Source: Puffinus mauretanicus | Lineage: Eukaryota > Chordata > Aves > Procellariiformes > Procellariidae | Direction: 5' to 3' | Length of the DNA stretch: 64,000 nt | Assembly: GCA_023333565.1 (NCBI GenBank) | Contig: JAJKFH010000611.1 | Coordinates: 372,001-436,000 of the forward strand | Program-made: the position numbers and the translations under genes | The notes under the pieces: generated by a model | Databases searched by the model: none | Told to the model about the DNA's origin: nothing | What the model saw: only the letters and a program-made list of their open reading frames with translations | Part shown: piece by piece, positions 24,318 to 36,382 of the stretch | Layout of the letters: each line of letters begins with the position of its first letter | Numbering within the stretch: position 1 is the stretch's first letter

Positions 24318-24402
24318 ATACTGGAGAGCGCACAACCCCTAGTGAAAACAGCCTCCCTGATTCTACGATAACAACGAATGTAAATGACTTGAGATCGAAG
24401 TT
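24318..24402 (+). CDS. Candidate 85-nt exon, unknown protein
   Basis: Acceptor ttttctgtcaatgatag (AG at 24316-24317) and donor GTT|GTGAGT (24402/24403). Only one phase is open: two bases, then 27 codons, then two bases. The encoded peptide is Ser/Thr/Asn-rich and hydrophilic: T-G-E-R-T-T-P-S-E-N-S-L-P-D-S, then N-D-L-R-S-K. Four CpGs in 85 bases, in DNA otherwise poor in CpG, support coding constraint. Incoming phase 1 requires a preceding exon such as the weak one at 20646; outgoing phase 2 matches the candidate at 47651. It looks like a disordered linker. Family not recognised. Confidence 0.4.
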
Positions 24403-27400
24403 GTGAGTGAACGTGCTTGTTCTATCCCTTCCATTTTTCTTTAACCTCTTTCTTTTTAAGTGAGGAATATCTGTTGAGAAATCTTACTAAATATCAAATT
24501 GGAACAGCAGGTTTTTTCTGAGTCCCAGAAACTGTTTTAAATAGGGGGGAAATCTTCTTTGTAGCATCATGACAGTTGTTCCAAAAACCGTCTCCTTCTG
24601 TCTTCAAAGTATAATTGCTTTTCATTGAAATAATTCCTTTTCTCGCTGATTTTTTTTTTCCCCTCTTCTGGATCTTGTTATTCCATCTTCATTTTTCTGG
24701 ACTTCATACTACTTTGGTACTGTGTGACTGTTACCAACATGTTGCTACTGATGCTCTTTAGCTAGATGACATATTTTGTTTGGCCTAGGTATTTGTTGGT
24801 AGAAATTAGATTGCCTGTTAAGATTTCTAAAATACATATTAGTGTCAAAGAATACATGACCTTTCAAAAATTTCCAGTTCACTTTTATCTGTCTATGCAG
24901 GTGGCCACTTCAATATCTAAGGTACTTGTATCACATGGGAAAAAGAACAAATCTCTTGTACAATTTTGTTAATCTTGAAGAAGGAACATCTCTTGGGGTT
25001 TTGAAGGGTTGCTGTCAAACTATGGATGGAAAGTAAAAGCTTAATGGTCTTATTATAACAAAACTTGCCTATCTGAATCTGTTCTGCTCCTGCATACCAA
25101 TCAACTTCAGAATGGTGTTTGTAGCAGTTTCAAGGCTATTAGGCCATTTGCAAAAGAGAATTTAGGATCTTTAGCTGACAACTGAACGTGCTAAATAGTG
25201 CTCTAAAAATAATCTTTGTGTTTGAAATGATGAAGGAAAAAAAAAGCATTAACTAGATACAGTGTCAAGAAACAAAAGAATGACATTGAGAATGATGTAC
25301 CAAACTTGGAGAACCTACAGTGTTTTGCTTGTCTTTGATGTAACTATTGTATAACTTTTGCTCATGCGATATGGAACATACCAACTCAGACTTTAAGGCA
25401 ACCTACTGATTTCAGTAGGATTTGGTTTAAAATTTGTGTCTAGCCATGTGATTATACACCCGAACATTTTTGTCTTGCTGTAGAGATTTTCTTTTCCTTC
25501 CTCACTTGCAATATTATGTGTTTCTTTAATAAATGTTAATATGAGAAGTTAGATTTATGACACCTCAGCAGTCCCACCTGATTTTTTTTTTTTTTAAATT
25601 GGGAGATAATTCAAACTTGATACAGTGTCTATGGCTTAATTACTTAATTAATTTTTTTTTTTGATGTACAAAGGCTTTCCTTGCTGTCCTCTTCATTTGT
25701 ATTAGCAATGGCTACCCATGCAGCTAATACTCTATGTTCATAGTGTTATGGGCCTAGACAGAATTCTTTATATTAAATAGATGTTTGAAAATACGTTAAA
25801 ATACTATGGATTCCTGGTTTCAGTCCTTGAAAGCATAATCTGCATGTTCATTTTTTTGTCTGTTAATGTAAGTCAGTTTTATGTCCCTGTGAAGGTTTTG
25901 GTTATGTTAGAGGTAGACACCCATGGAAGCTCTTCACAATACCTTTGTAATTGGTTATGAGTAAACAAATCTTTGATGGAGATGAGCATAAAAATACAAA
26001 ATTCCCATCTCCTAGGAAGGGTAGGTTGCAGAGTTTCCCACTGAACATTGCTTCCACTGGAAGAATGCCAGTTCACTTTCAGTGAAACATTTTGAAGCAA
26101 CATCTCTCTTTTGGTAAAGGTTCAGTAGAGTGAGGTGTGTCACAGGAAAGCAGGCCAATTTCTTTACCTTCTTAATAGCCTACCTTAATAGATAGAGTGG
26201 AACCCCAGCTTGAACAAGACTTCTGCAATTTCTAGGCTTTCCGGTGTATGGTGGAGGAGTCATTTGACAACTAAGGATTTTTCAAGCCACTCTTATTTAT
26301 CATGGTTTTCTTTTCCTTCCTGGACTTAGCACAACTAACCGTTCTGGTTTTTGTGAAAACACTGCCAATTAGGAAAAAAATTTAATGTGATTTTCAAGGT
26401 AAAAATTAAAATGGTTTTACTATTAAATTCAGAAATATTGCAAGAAGCATTAGCCTGTCTCTACACCCTTGCTATCAGCAGAACTACAGATACATTTCTT
26501 GACTATCGGATTTTCAGCCTTTGTGTTGTTAAAAAGTTGCAGACAGAAATCCAGTGGAAAGTCAGCTTGGGTGTCTCTGCCTACCTTACTGCAGATGCCG
26601 TGAGGTGGCCTTTCTGCTGTGGAGTAGCTGCAGGCATCACTAACAATTTTTCTTCTGCCCCCCTTTTAGAACTGGCAATGTACGTGTTTGTGTGTCTTTT
26701 AATGACAAGCCTCTGCCAAATCCATACAAAGTGTTTGGTGTTTTAATAGCCTTATTTATATGTTATGTAAAAGAGGCAGAGGGCAGAGAAACAACACTAA
26801 CACTTAAAGCTTCTTGCTCTGTGGGCCATTAAACCTCTAGGTTGTTTTTAGTTAGCAACATTATACAATGTAAATGATGACACTGTTGAGGCAAGGAGGT
26901 GTGGGAGACAGATAAGGTGTCTGAAGTGATTAATTAGTGCTCTAGTGACAATACTAATTGTATGTGATGTTGGACTCTTGTGCGTGTTGTCTTGTCTGAT
27001 GGCAACAAACACAGACATATCGTCCTCCCTCTCCCTTTCATTTAATTGTGGTCTGTAACAACAAATCCCTTTCCTTAGCCTGAGAGCATCCTCTTCTGTG
27101 AAAAGTTTGTTACTCTTTGTCTCTCACGTACTTTGTGAAACTGGATGACTCTTCAAGCGAAGGCATGAAGGCCACACAATTGTGCACGTTCAGAAAAATC
27201 ACAAAAGACTTGAGGCAGGCAATTGGAAGTACTAGTCAAGTTCTTTAAAGGTGGGTGTCAGTGTTATTAAGACCAGGTAAAATTGCCTGTCCTACTGCTC
27301 TTCAGCTGCACAAGTACATTTAATTCAGACCCAACACTGGATCCATACCATATAGTAGTATTGTTAGCAGACTCAGTAGGGAACTCTCAAACTGCCTCTA

Positions 27401-30400
27401 CTCAGATGCTTAAGTAGCCTCTGCTTTTCTGTAAGTGGCCCATCCATTAGGCATCCAGGTGTGCTGAAGGCTTACAACATCCTTGCCTATGCTGCATCTA
27501 TCTTTTGGATTACTGGAGAACTTTTAGTTTTTCTTCTTGTCTGCTGCTTTTTTCCAACACTTAAAAATGAAAAACCTTTTAGAGTGTACTTGTATTATCT
27601 CATAGCTCAGTGATTGATCAAATTATTAGTACTGAACTGCTGTTTAATGCAGATATGATGACACTGTAGGACAGTGTTGTTCAAATGAAAGACAAATGAA
27701 AGATCCTATCAGTAAACATAAGGGGAACTTAGAAAAGTGTGGTACCCACAGAAGAAGAGATAAATGTTAAGGGTAAGCCTAGGCTAACTGTTGGTGGGGC
27801 AGTCATTGAACAGCAAAAGTAAGGCAGAGTACTCAAAGGCAGTTGGGAGAGCAGAATGAATCAACAGTTGGATCACTGGATGTTATTTAGAGGTTAATTC
27901 AACAGATAGATTTGTACGGAAGCTTGTTCATATTTTCTCATTTTCATGGGGAGTTTTGCCTGAATAAGCAAGATTGATTGAGCCTGCAGATGTTACATTA
28001 CTATTAATATTATTTGCATTATGTGAATTGGACATTCAGATCCCGTAGGCAGCTTGGAAAATGTCAGCCCTACCCACATATTAAATATGACCCATATTAA
28101 CCTACTGCGGGACTCTGTTTCCCTTGTTCCTGGACTCCTGAAAGAGACTTGCTGCCTTCAAGATAACTGTCCTGGTCTTTTAATTCAGGCACAGAAACCT
28201 CTGCATTTGTGTACCAAGGTCACAGATTCAATATGACCAGATAACCTATTTCTGGGCGTTTATACACAAAGGATAAGTCAATCAAGTTTATTAATGACCA
28301 AGCCACACAGACAATATCCTGTTATAGGAAGGAATATATTTCTGCTGCATCCAATTTATGATATGCTTATGCAAATTTAAATGTCTTTATACTGATGCGC
28401 AAGAACATCACTGAAATTAAAAAAAAAGGTAGGCAATAGACAATGAGGAAGTCTGAAAAGGTTCAGTATTTAGACTGAGCTCAGGAAAATAACTGGTCTG
28501 AAACCATATCCAGAGTTTGTTCAGCGTACCTGAATTTTGTGAAGTGAAAAAGCTGAGAAGGTGTCCTGTTGTTGCCTAAATTTGCTTTTTAAGAGCTGAG
28601 AATTTGACGTTTCAGGTTTTTGGGCTGTGTGTGTGTGCACGTCTTGTTGTGTGTCTTTTGAAAAGATATGGACTGATTTGCATGTCTATAATAAGAAAAA
28701 GAAAAACATAGGCCACAGCTTGAGAACCACCTGTGAGTAACTTGCTCTTTTATTTTTAGCACGTCTTCTTTTGTGATGTGTTGGCATATATTGATTAACA
28801 TGGGTAGATTTTTAAGATGATGAGCTAAAGAGATTGAGCAGCACATGCCGTGAGAAGAAAAGGGTTTAACAAGAATGCTATTTTTATCTTCAACTTGGAT
28901 GCTACTTGCATTGTGCCATATTCCGTCTTTACCTGTTCACTGCTTAATTGCTCTGTTGTAATCTTAAGTATAAACAAATCTGAATTTAGCATCACAAAAC
29001 TACTTTTTTCTTGAGTTTTTCTTTCTTTTTTGACTTTTTACTTTCTTGTTTTGCTGTTGTTTTCAATTTAAACTGACTCCTATACATCTTTCATGGTTTA
29101 TAATTCTGAAGTTTTATCTACACTAATTCCAGCTGACGGATGTGGAATGAAAGTGGTAGAATAGTCAAACCCTATTGTTAAGGCAGGGAGGAAATTACAG
29201 GAATGCTTAATACTGTAGAAATTAGCACTAAATGATTGATGGAAAAAATAGGTTTTTTTCTCACTGCACTTTCTCATCTGACTGAAAATCTAATGGAATA
29301 TGAAAATAACAGCACTAAAATATGTTAATCAGTTAACTAGCAGACAATAGAACATGGCTTTTCACAGGGGCATAGTGAATTTCAGGAAAGATAGGCACCA
29401 AACTAAAGATCACTTTTACTATGTTTTAAATCTTGTCTATCTTTTTTTATTCTTCCCACTTAATGATTATTTTTTGTTGTTGTTGTTCCAAAATGAATTG
29501 AGTAACTAAAACAATTCAAACTGCCATAGGATTTACAGGGAATATACTTAAACGTGAGAGGTTGTGAAAGTTGGTAATATTAATCCACTCAGATTTGGAC
29601 ATGTAGGCTTGCTGTTTAACTAGCTTGATGTCTGGTGCTGGGAACCAAATAACAAATCAGGTTTGGGTTTTTTTTTCCCCTATCATTTTTCTTTCTTGCA
29701 AAGTTTCACAGTTAAAGCATATGGCTCATGGGGTAGGGGACTGCAATCTTTGTGGCTCCATTTGTTCTAGTGGAGATGGAATGATTTCTTGCTCATAAGG
29801 AGTTATTTGAAATAAAAAGAACAGGAGTTGGAGGAAGCCAAGGGGAAAAACACATTAAGTGTTGTGTATTACACCCTGTATGAGAAGGGAGGGGGTTACA
29901 ATAATTTCCTCTGCCATAAGAGTTTTAGAACCCACATCTGTGAGAGAATGTCCTGGGTTGATCAGGTGTGTGCATTTGGGAAGGTGACTTTCAGTCCCTG
30001 CTGTTGACCTTGCTCAACTTTGCATAAACTACTGTGACTGGAGTCTGATGCTCCCAGGTATTAGAAGGATCCTCCTTTTAATTGCCAGCGGACAGTATTG
30101 TTTTTATGCACTCTGTTTAATATTTTGTATAGAGTGCATCAGCACTTCTGGGAGCAGCTGAGGAAATGCACCTGAAAACCCATTTGAGGATGGGAAGTGG
30201 AAAAATTCTTCGGCTCCCTTTGCTGTATTGTGGATAGAGTAAAAGTGAAATTGTCTCTCATTTCACAGGTGATTGATTTTTTTTTTTTTTCCCCGTCCTC
30301 TAGCTTATGTGGTGTTTAGGACAATATTCCTCAAATTATTTTAGTGCACTAAGCAATACATTGGATAGAGAAGTATTCTTCCACCTGACTTTCTGTAAGA

Positions 30401-33400
30401 TGAGGACTTGTAGTTTCTATGGAACTTCTACGAGAGTGAAAGTCATTGCCTTGCAGTGGAACAAACAGAACCCTTGTATCCCAAGGAAACGTGCCTCATC
30501 TTGTCTGCAAGTACTCAGCAGAAGCAGCTACAGTTGGCTTGTGTACAAGGCAAAGGTTCTTGCTGAGTCCCTAAAACCAATGTCAGTGCAGCAGTTTCCA
30601 TACAGACAGTGTCTGTTTGCTGAAGTTTGAAATAATACTATGGCAATGTGGCACATAGCAATGCATCAGTGACAGTGAGCACAGACCCTCTTGAACCATC
30701 TGAACTTCTGGACATAATGTACCACATTATGCTTGTCTTCCTGTCCTGGAATTGTGCCACTGAGATCAGAAAAAACAGCTATAATATAATGGAACTACAA
30801 TGGTAAATTACTTTTTTTGGAAGCTGTCCTGTTCTGCTCCTGTGTACCAGCACCCTAGGGAGGGGAACCCACCACATTTCATTAGTTTTTCTTTCCCTAG
30901 AGTGGAGAAGCATCTAAAAACTGCAGATAGATGGAGTCAAAGAGGGCATACTATGAGGGCCATGTTCTTATAGTCCTATTTGTGCATTCCTGGGGGCCTT
31001 TAGCAAAAAGGTGGGATGCTGGAGTTAGTGCATTTTCTGTCTCATGCGGCATGACAATTTTGTGATTTCCACCACTGCCCTCTGACCTGCCTTCCACTAA
31101 CTGCTCTGTCTCTGCCAGGGGGTCTCTGCCAGCCTTCTAGCCTCTAGGAAGTAGGAATGACTATGGTGAAACTAAACAGAAGCTGGGTTCATTCTGTATG
31201 GTGAGTCTACATGGTGATTTGAGTGGTGCTTTGAAGAAAATGTTGATAAGTCTGAAGAGGAATTCTGCAAAGGGTAATTAATGTCGTATAAGCTAGTTGA
31301 TGGAGTTAGAATTTAAGGGAGCTTGTAGGTACTGTATGTATAAGCACCTGAAGTGCTCTCGGTGCTCTGGAACCTCTACCACCATAGGTGCTCCAGCAAA
31401 GCGCCGTACTGCGAGTACGGCACATGCTAATAGAAGTCTCTTTCCCCAGGTAGCTGTACTGCATTGCAGACTACCCAAGCCAGAGGAGAGCTCTCTTCTG
31501 TCAGCTTAGTTATGTTTTCTCCATTAGTCTTGCCACAGTGGAGATATTAATGAGGTGATAGAAATTTTTGAGATCCTGATTTGAAATGTGAAAGGAGCAA
31601 TGCCAAAACTTGTTTGGCTTTGAAAGTAGCCTGAGCTGCTTTTTATGAAAATACTTTTAGTGCTATTGCAGTTGAGCTGTATAGTTCAGTGTTGTAACAT
31701 AGTTGTGCTAGCCCCGTTTCAGCTCTGTGCCATGAAGACAAACCTAAAGACAATGCGGAGAATGACTGTAGGCAGAGTACTGCTTAAACTGCAATACCGC
31801 AATGTAGTATTAGTTTCTGCAGCAGAAATTCTACAGCTTTTTACACAGTCACAACTAGATGTAGACAAGACCTGAGTTCTCTCTCCCTCATCTCTTGCCT
31901 TGTGATTTTTTTCTTCTCCTCTATACTTAAAATTCTGTAAAAAAAAAAAAAAAAAACCACCCACAACTTAAAATACTTGTATTGTGTTTTAATAGTCAAA
32001 ATTTAAGCTTTGCATTAAGTTAGCCTCTATGGCAGCCCATGCCTCACTATGCAGTAATATCAAACGGGGACCACGTAGGCACTCTACCCCCTCCCCCCCA
32101 TATGCCTTTCTTGATGATTGCTGCAGCACTCTATAATCAAGTGCTCAACTATTGTGAGCATACTTGAGCTTGTTGTAATTGCCCTTTGTTTCAGTCAAGA
32201 GACTGGTAATTACTCCTGTGGGCCATGCCTTTTGCTTTAGCAGCATTTGATTGAAACCAGTCATTTATTGTGGTAAAATCTAAGGCTTTCTGTAGTGTTT
32301 ACAGATAAGCTTTATGTGTGACAGTCATTTAGTCTACCCAACCATCCATATATTAAAGATACTGCACATTTTCCCTTTCTCTATTCAGACGAATCAACTG
32401 CTGTTTTCAGTTTGATTACATTTCAGTTCATAGATATCATCCTATGAGTCTCCTCTCCTAGCTTCTGCTTGGAGCAAGATTGCCTTTTGCTGGGCCTGTG
32501 CTAGTTTTTGGGCTGTTGGAAATTACTGATGTGAAACTCGTTAATAAAATACATATACCTTTATGTATACTTTATTATTATTCCCTTTTCCTTACCACTG
32601 CGTAAAAGAATTTACCACTGCTTCATGAGGCCTTTTAAACATTAGTGGTTTGGAACCTACCAATGCTTGCTTTATCAGTTACTCACAAATTATTAACTGG
32701 AGTTCATTTACAGCGATATAAATATTTTGCTTATTACCAAGTTTTCTTGGTAACTAAATATCTTAAGTCTGAAAGTGCTTTAGTGTTTATGAAAGAAGCC
32801 AGAAAACCTTAAAAGAAGAAAACTGGATTGGAATTCCTCTGAGCACTCTCAAATAGTGAGATGGCTGATATGTGTCAGAGGGTTAATTGAGTTGTTTCTG
32901 GGGTGGGTAGTCTGGGTAATAGAGGATGTTTGGGTGATTTTATGTCCTAAAAAATTGAAATGGGCGTGTTTCACATTACTCATTTAAAATTGGATTAAAG
33001 CTAAGCATTGATAACCTGAATCTTGCTATAATCTAGAAGTAAAAAAATGTACAAGTTGGATTCAGTGACCTGTGGGTCATTAGGAGCTCTTTTGCTCATC
33101 TTGCTGAGCTTTGTGCAAGGCATCACCTATTATCACTCCCTTGGACATCTAGGGTTCTTACTCCCTTTAAAAAGAAAGCATTCAAAAAACATTATACCTT
33201 TTCAAACTTTCTTCTGTAAATGAAATGGACAATAGTGCAGATTTTGACATTTGAGAACTGTACTTCTATTATGCAAATCCTTCCAAAGGATTCTTAAGAG
33301 TTACAGTCTCAGTCTCATTGGTAGTCTCATTGGAAGTCAGATAATGTGTGGCCCTGAAGGTTATGGGGCTGGATATTTTGCTTGAGCAATCAAGACTTCT

Positions 33401-33700
33401 GCTTTTAGATCATGTGTAACCATCTTCCAGGTTTACTTGGATTAGGATCACTTAAATCCATAGTTTAAAGTCTGTAAGTTACGAGTCTATTTGGACTTTT
33501 TAAGTCTGTGTGATCTATCACATTGAGACACTGAGGCCCACAGTGCGTTAATGGTACTTTATGAGCAAGTTGTCTTTTCAGTTCTGTTTGATTGACCTTT
33601 GCAAAGCATTTTCTTTAGCAGCATTTTTGGTGGATAGCTATAACATGGTGCTTTTGCTGGCAGGGATGCTCTTGAAGGTCATGAGTTTGTAGAATACTTC
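24403..33700 (+). other. Long candidate intron; no gene seen
   Basis: About 9 kb of AT-rich DNA with no recognised repeat family. It holds poly-T and poly-A runs and two inverted repeats (30106-30139, 31403-31421). The 119-codon frame at 26387-26746 and the frames at 28054-28236, 30307-30630 and 31297-31509 have no splice context and are treated as chance. Confidence 0.4.
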
Positions 33701-34098
33701 ATAGAATCATAGAATCATAGAATCAGTAAGGTTGGAAAAGACCTTTAAGATCATCGAGTCCAACCGTCAATCCAACACACCATGCCCACTACACCATGTC
33801 CCTAAGGGCCTCATCTACACATCTTTTAAATACCTCCAGGGGATGGTGACTCTACCACTTCCCTGGGCAGCCCTGTTCCAAGGCCTGACCACTCTTTCAG
33901 TAAAGAAATTTCTCCTAATGTCCAATCTAAACCTCCTAGAACTTGAGGCCATTTCCTCTTGTCCTATCGCTAGTTACTTGGGAGAAGAGACCAACACCCA
34001 CCTCACTACAACCTCCTTTCAGGTAGTTGTAGAGAGCGATGAGGTCTCCCCTCAGCCTCCTCTTCTCCAGACTAAACAACCCCAGTTCCCTCAGCCTT
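33701..34098 (-). mobile_element. CR1 LINE 3' end, 5'-truncated
   Basis: On the plus strand this starts with three repeats of atagaatc/agaatcat (33701-33724), followed by aaggttggaaaagaccttta and atcgagtccaacc. This is the reverse complement of the CR1 3' terminus and its octamer-like tail. The familiar CR1 3'-UTR blocks follow (ctacaccatgtccctaa, ccctgttcca, tcctcttctccagac). Similarity stops at about 34098 after ccctcagcc, so the element is 5' truncated. The 122-codon plus-strand frame inside (33732-34100) is an antisense artefact. The clean tail and well-preserved blocks suggest a relatively young copy. Confidence 0.95.
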
Positions 34099-36213
34099 AA
34101 TTCACAAATTAAGGAGTTGCATTTGATAAGTGGTGATTCAAATTGGCAGTAGTTGTTTTTGATATATCTCACCAAGGCTCAAATCCTTGACTGCCTTGAT
34201 ACTTCAGAACGAAGTTTTGTGCAGTCAGTGGCTGATGCTTTTTGCTTTCATTGCTGACATGCCAGCAATTACTTAATGCCCTCCCATGTTTCAATATTCT
34301 GCTTGATCTGTGTGGGAGTTCTTATTGCTGCAGTTATATGTTTGAAATCTGGCTAGTCGTATACACTTATGCATGGGGAATAATTTTTGTGATCAGTTTA
34401 CAGAGTTTCTAATCTGTCTTTACTATTGTCTTCATTATAAGTAAAACCATTCTCTCTGGCTTTTTTTACTACCTTACCTAGTATACTAAAGGTTTGGGGT
34501 AGAACAATAACTAATCTGAAGGGGATAGGTGACATTTCTTAGGCAAATTGATTACTACTTGGATCCTAGCCTCAATGATCTATCTTCCTTTGCTGTGCTA
34601 TGGAAAGGTGAGCTCTAAGAATTAGCAGATCGACATGATACAAGTACAGTGAGAATTTGAACTACAGGCTGTAGCTTTTTGCCATTCTTAGATGTGTGTG
34701 TAGTGTTTTGTTGGTTGGTGTGGGTTTTTTGTTTTGGGGTTTTTTCATCATTCTGTTTTATGGCCTAGGCTTATTGTGTGTGATTGCAGGGGTTTGAACT
34801 TGAAAATGCAGTAGTACTTCCTTGTTCCATTTCACTATGTTTGTTTTGGTTTTTTTTACATTTGTTTGTTTCTTTATTGTAATACTCCTTCCAGCTTGTA
34901 CCTAGCACTGTCAAATTTGCATGCTGCTGGACCCATGGGATTTGTTTTGTCACAAAGGCCTAGGCTTTCTTTCCTCTCCCTTCTTCCAGAGGTAAGTTTT
35001 TCTTTTAGGAATTTTGTAGTTCTGAGGTCTTACTCAGGTTATAGGAGACAGTAGGAGAAGATGAGAGAATATAGTTAGGCCAAATGAGAAATAGAAAATG
35101 TTCATGTCTGCGTTGTGCGTTGCAATAGTAACGATAAAGCTGATAGAAAAAGCTGTGGCTAGAAAGATGTGCTTCCATTGAAGAAATTTTCCTGCAGTGT
35201 TGCATTTTCTGCAAGTATTTCTCATGATATTGCAATATTTGATTAGTAAAATAGCTTTTCTTCATACATCTAAAATGATTGCACCTTTGTAAGTTTGTGC
35301 TTATTTGCTTGTTTGAAAATAGGAATGGAAAATTAACATCAATGTGTATACTATCATCTCTGACTTGTTTGCCACTCTTCCTCTGGTACAAGTACCAGTA
35401 CAGTGCAAAATCTCCCGGGAGAGGCTTGACAGAATAGTCAGTAGAAGGTGGAGGTTAACATTGAATCTCTTCCTTTTCTGATGTTAAGTAAAAATCAGTA
35501 AGAGTCAGAGGTGAGATCAATTGCCGTGTTCCATAGATCAGTCAAGTTAGGCTTTCCCTGTATGTGAGGAGGGCGTGCAATCTATGGCTCATGGTGCCAT
35601 TGCTACTAGGTCCTGCTCTGAATTACACTAAAGTACTTAGCAACAAAACCACCTGGAACAATGATAGTGTTTTCCTTTGTGAAGGTCTTTGCTTTGTGAG
35701 GATGTCTTTCTCCTTCAAGGCTTGCATAGCACAGACTAAGTGAATACAGTAAAATACTTGGGCATAGTCGTATTACTGGTCCTAAAACAAAACTGTTGTG
35801 ACAAACTGTTAAAGGGAATACTATTTCAAACAAATCAGTCCTCCTTAGCAGAAAGACAAGTCTCCACCTATTTCATAGAAAAGGAGCAGAGAGTCTTACC
35901 AGCTTATCGAAGCTGCTATATTGTTGCATACAACACAAATACAGGAAACCCTTATGGTGAGAAATGCGCCAGAAATACCGTAACAGGCAGGATATGGGAG
36001 CTCAGCCATCTTGCCAACAACTGTCTACTTGAGTTATTACTCTAATATCCTCATCATGAATATTGTTGTTTGGACAGTACAGTTGTTATTGTCAGTAGTA
36101 GAACAACCTTTTGGTTACCATCATGTTGCCTAAGAACCCATCATCTGTGTTCCTGCTCCTCAGTTGTCATTGTTACTGATTGGAATTAGCAATGACATAA
36201 CATTTTTGTGTTT

Positions 36214-36382
36214 AAAACAAAACAAACAAACAAATCCGACAAACCAAAAAAAACCCCAAACCCTAAACCCTGTTCCCCCCCCAACCCAAAACATGCCTTT
36301 ACCTAGTAAGGACTTGGTCTAGAAACAAACAGCATTTAAAACAAACAAACAAAACCCCCAACAACAAAAATCCCCCAAACCA
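36214..36382. repeat. A/C-rich low-complexity tracts
   Basis: AAAC/AAAAC units and short C runs, in two blocks separated by ordinary sequence. The two 'ccctaaa' units near 36263 arise from this composition. Confidence 0.8.

Noticed and set aside
26387..26746. 119-codon plus-strand frame
   Set aside because: No acceptor or donor fits, and the residue mix is hydrophobic and unpatterned, as expected by chance in a window this size.
33732..34100. 122-codon plus-strand open frame
   Set aside because: It lies wholly inside the antisense strand of a CR1 3' end, which is non-coding in this orientation.
36255..36275. Two telomere-like ccctaaa units
   Set aside because: Only two units, of the plant type, within an A/C-rich tract; compositional coincidence rather than interstitial vertebrate telomere repeat.
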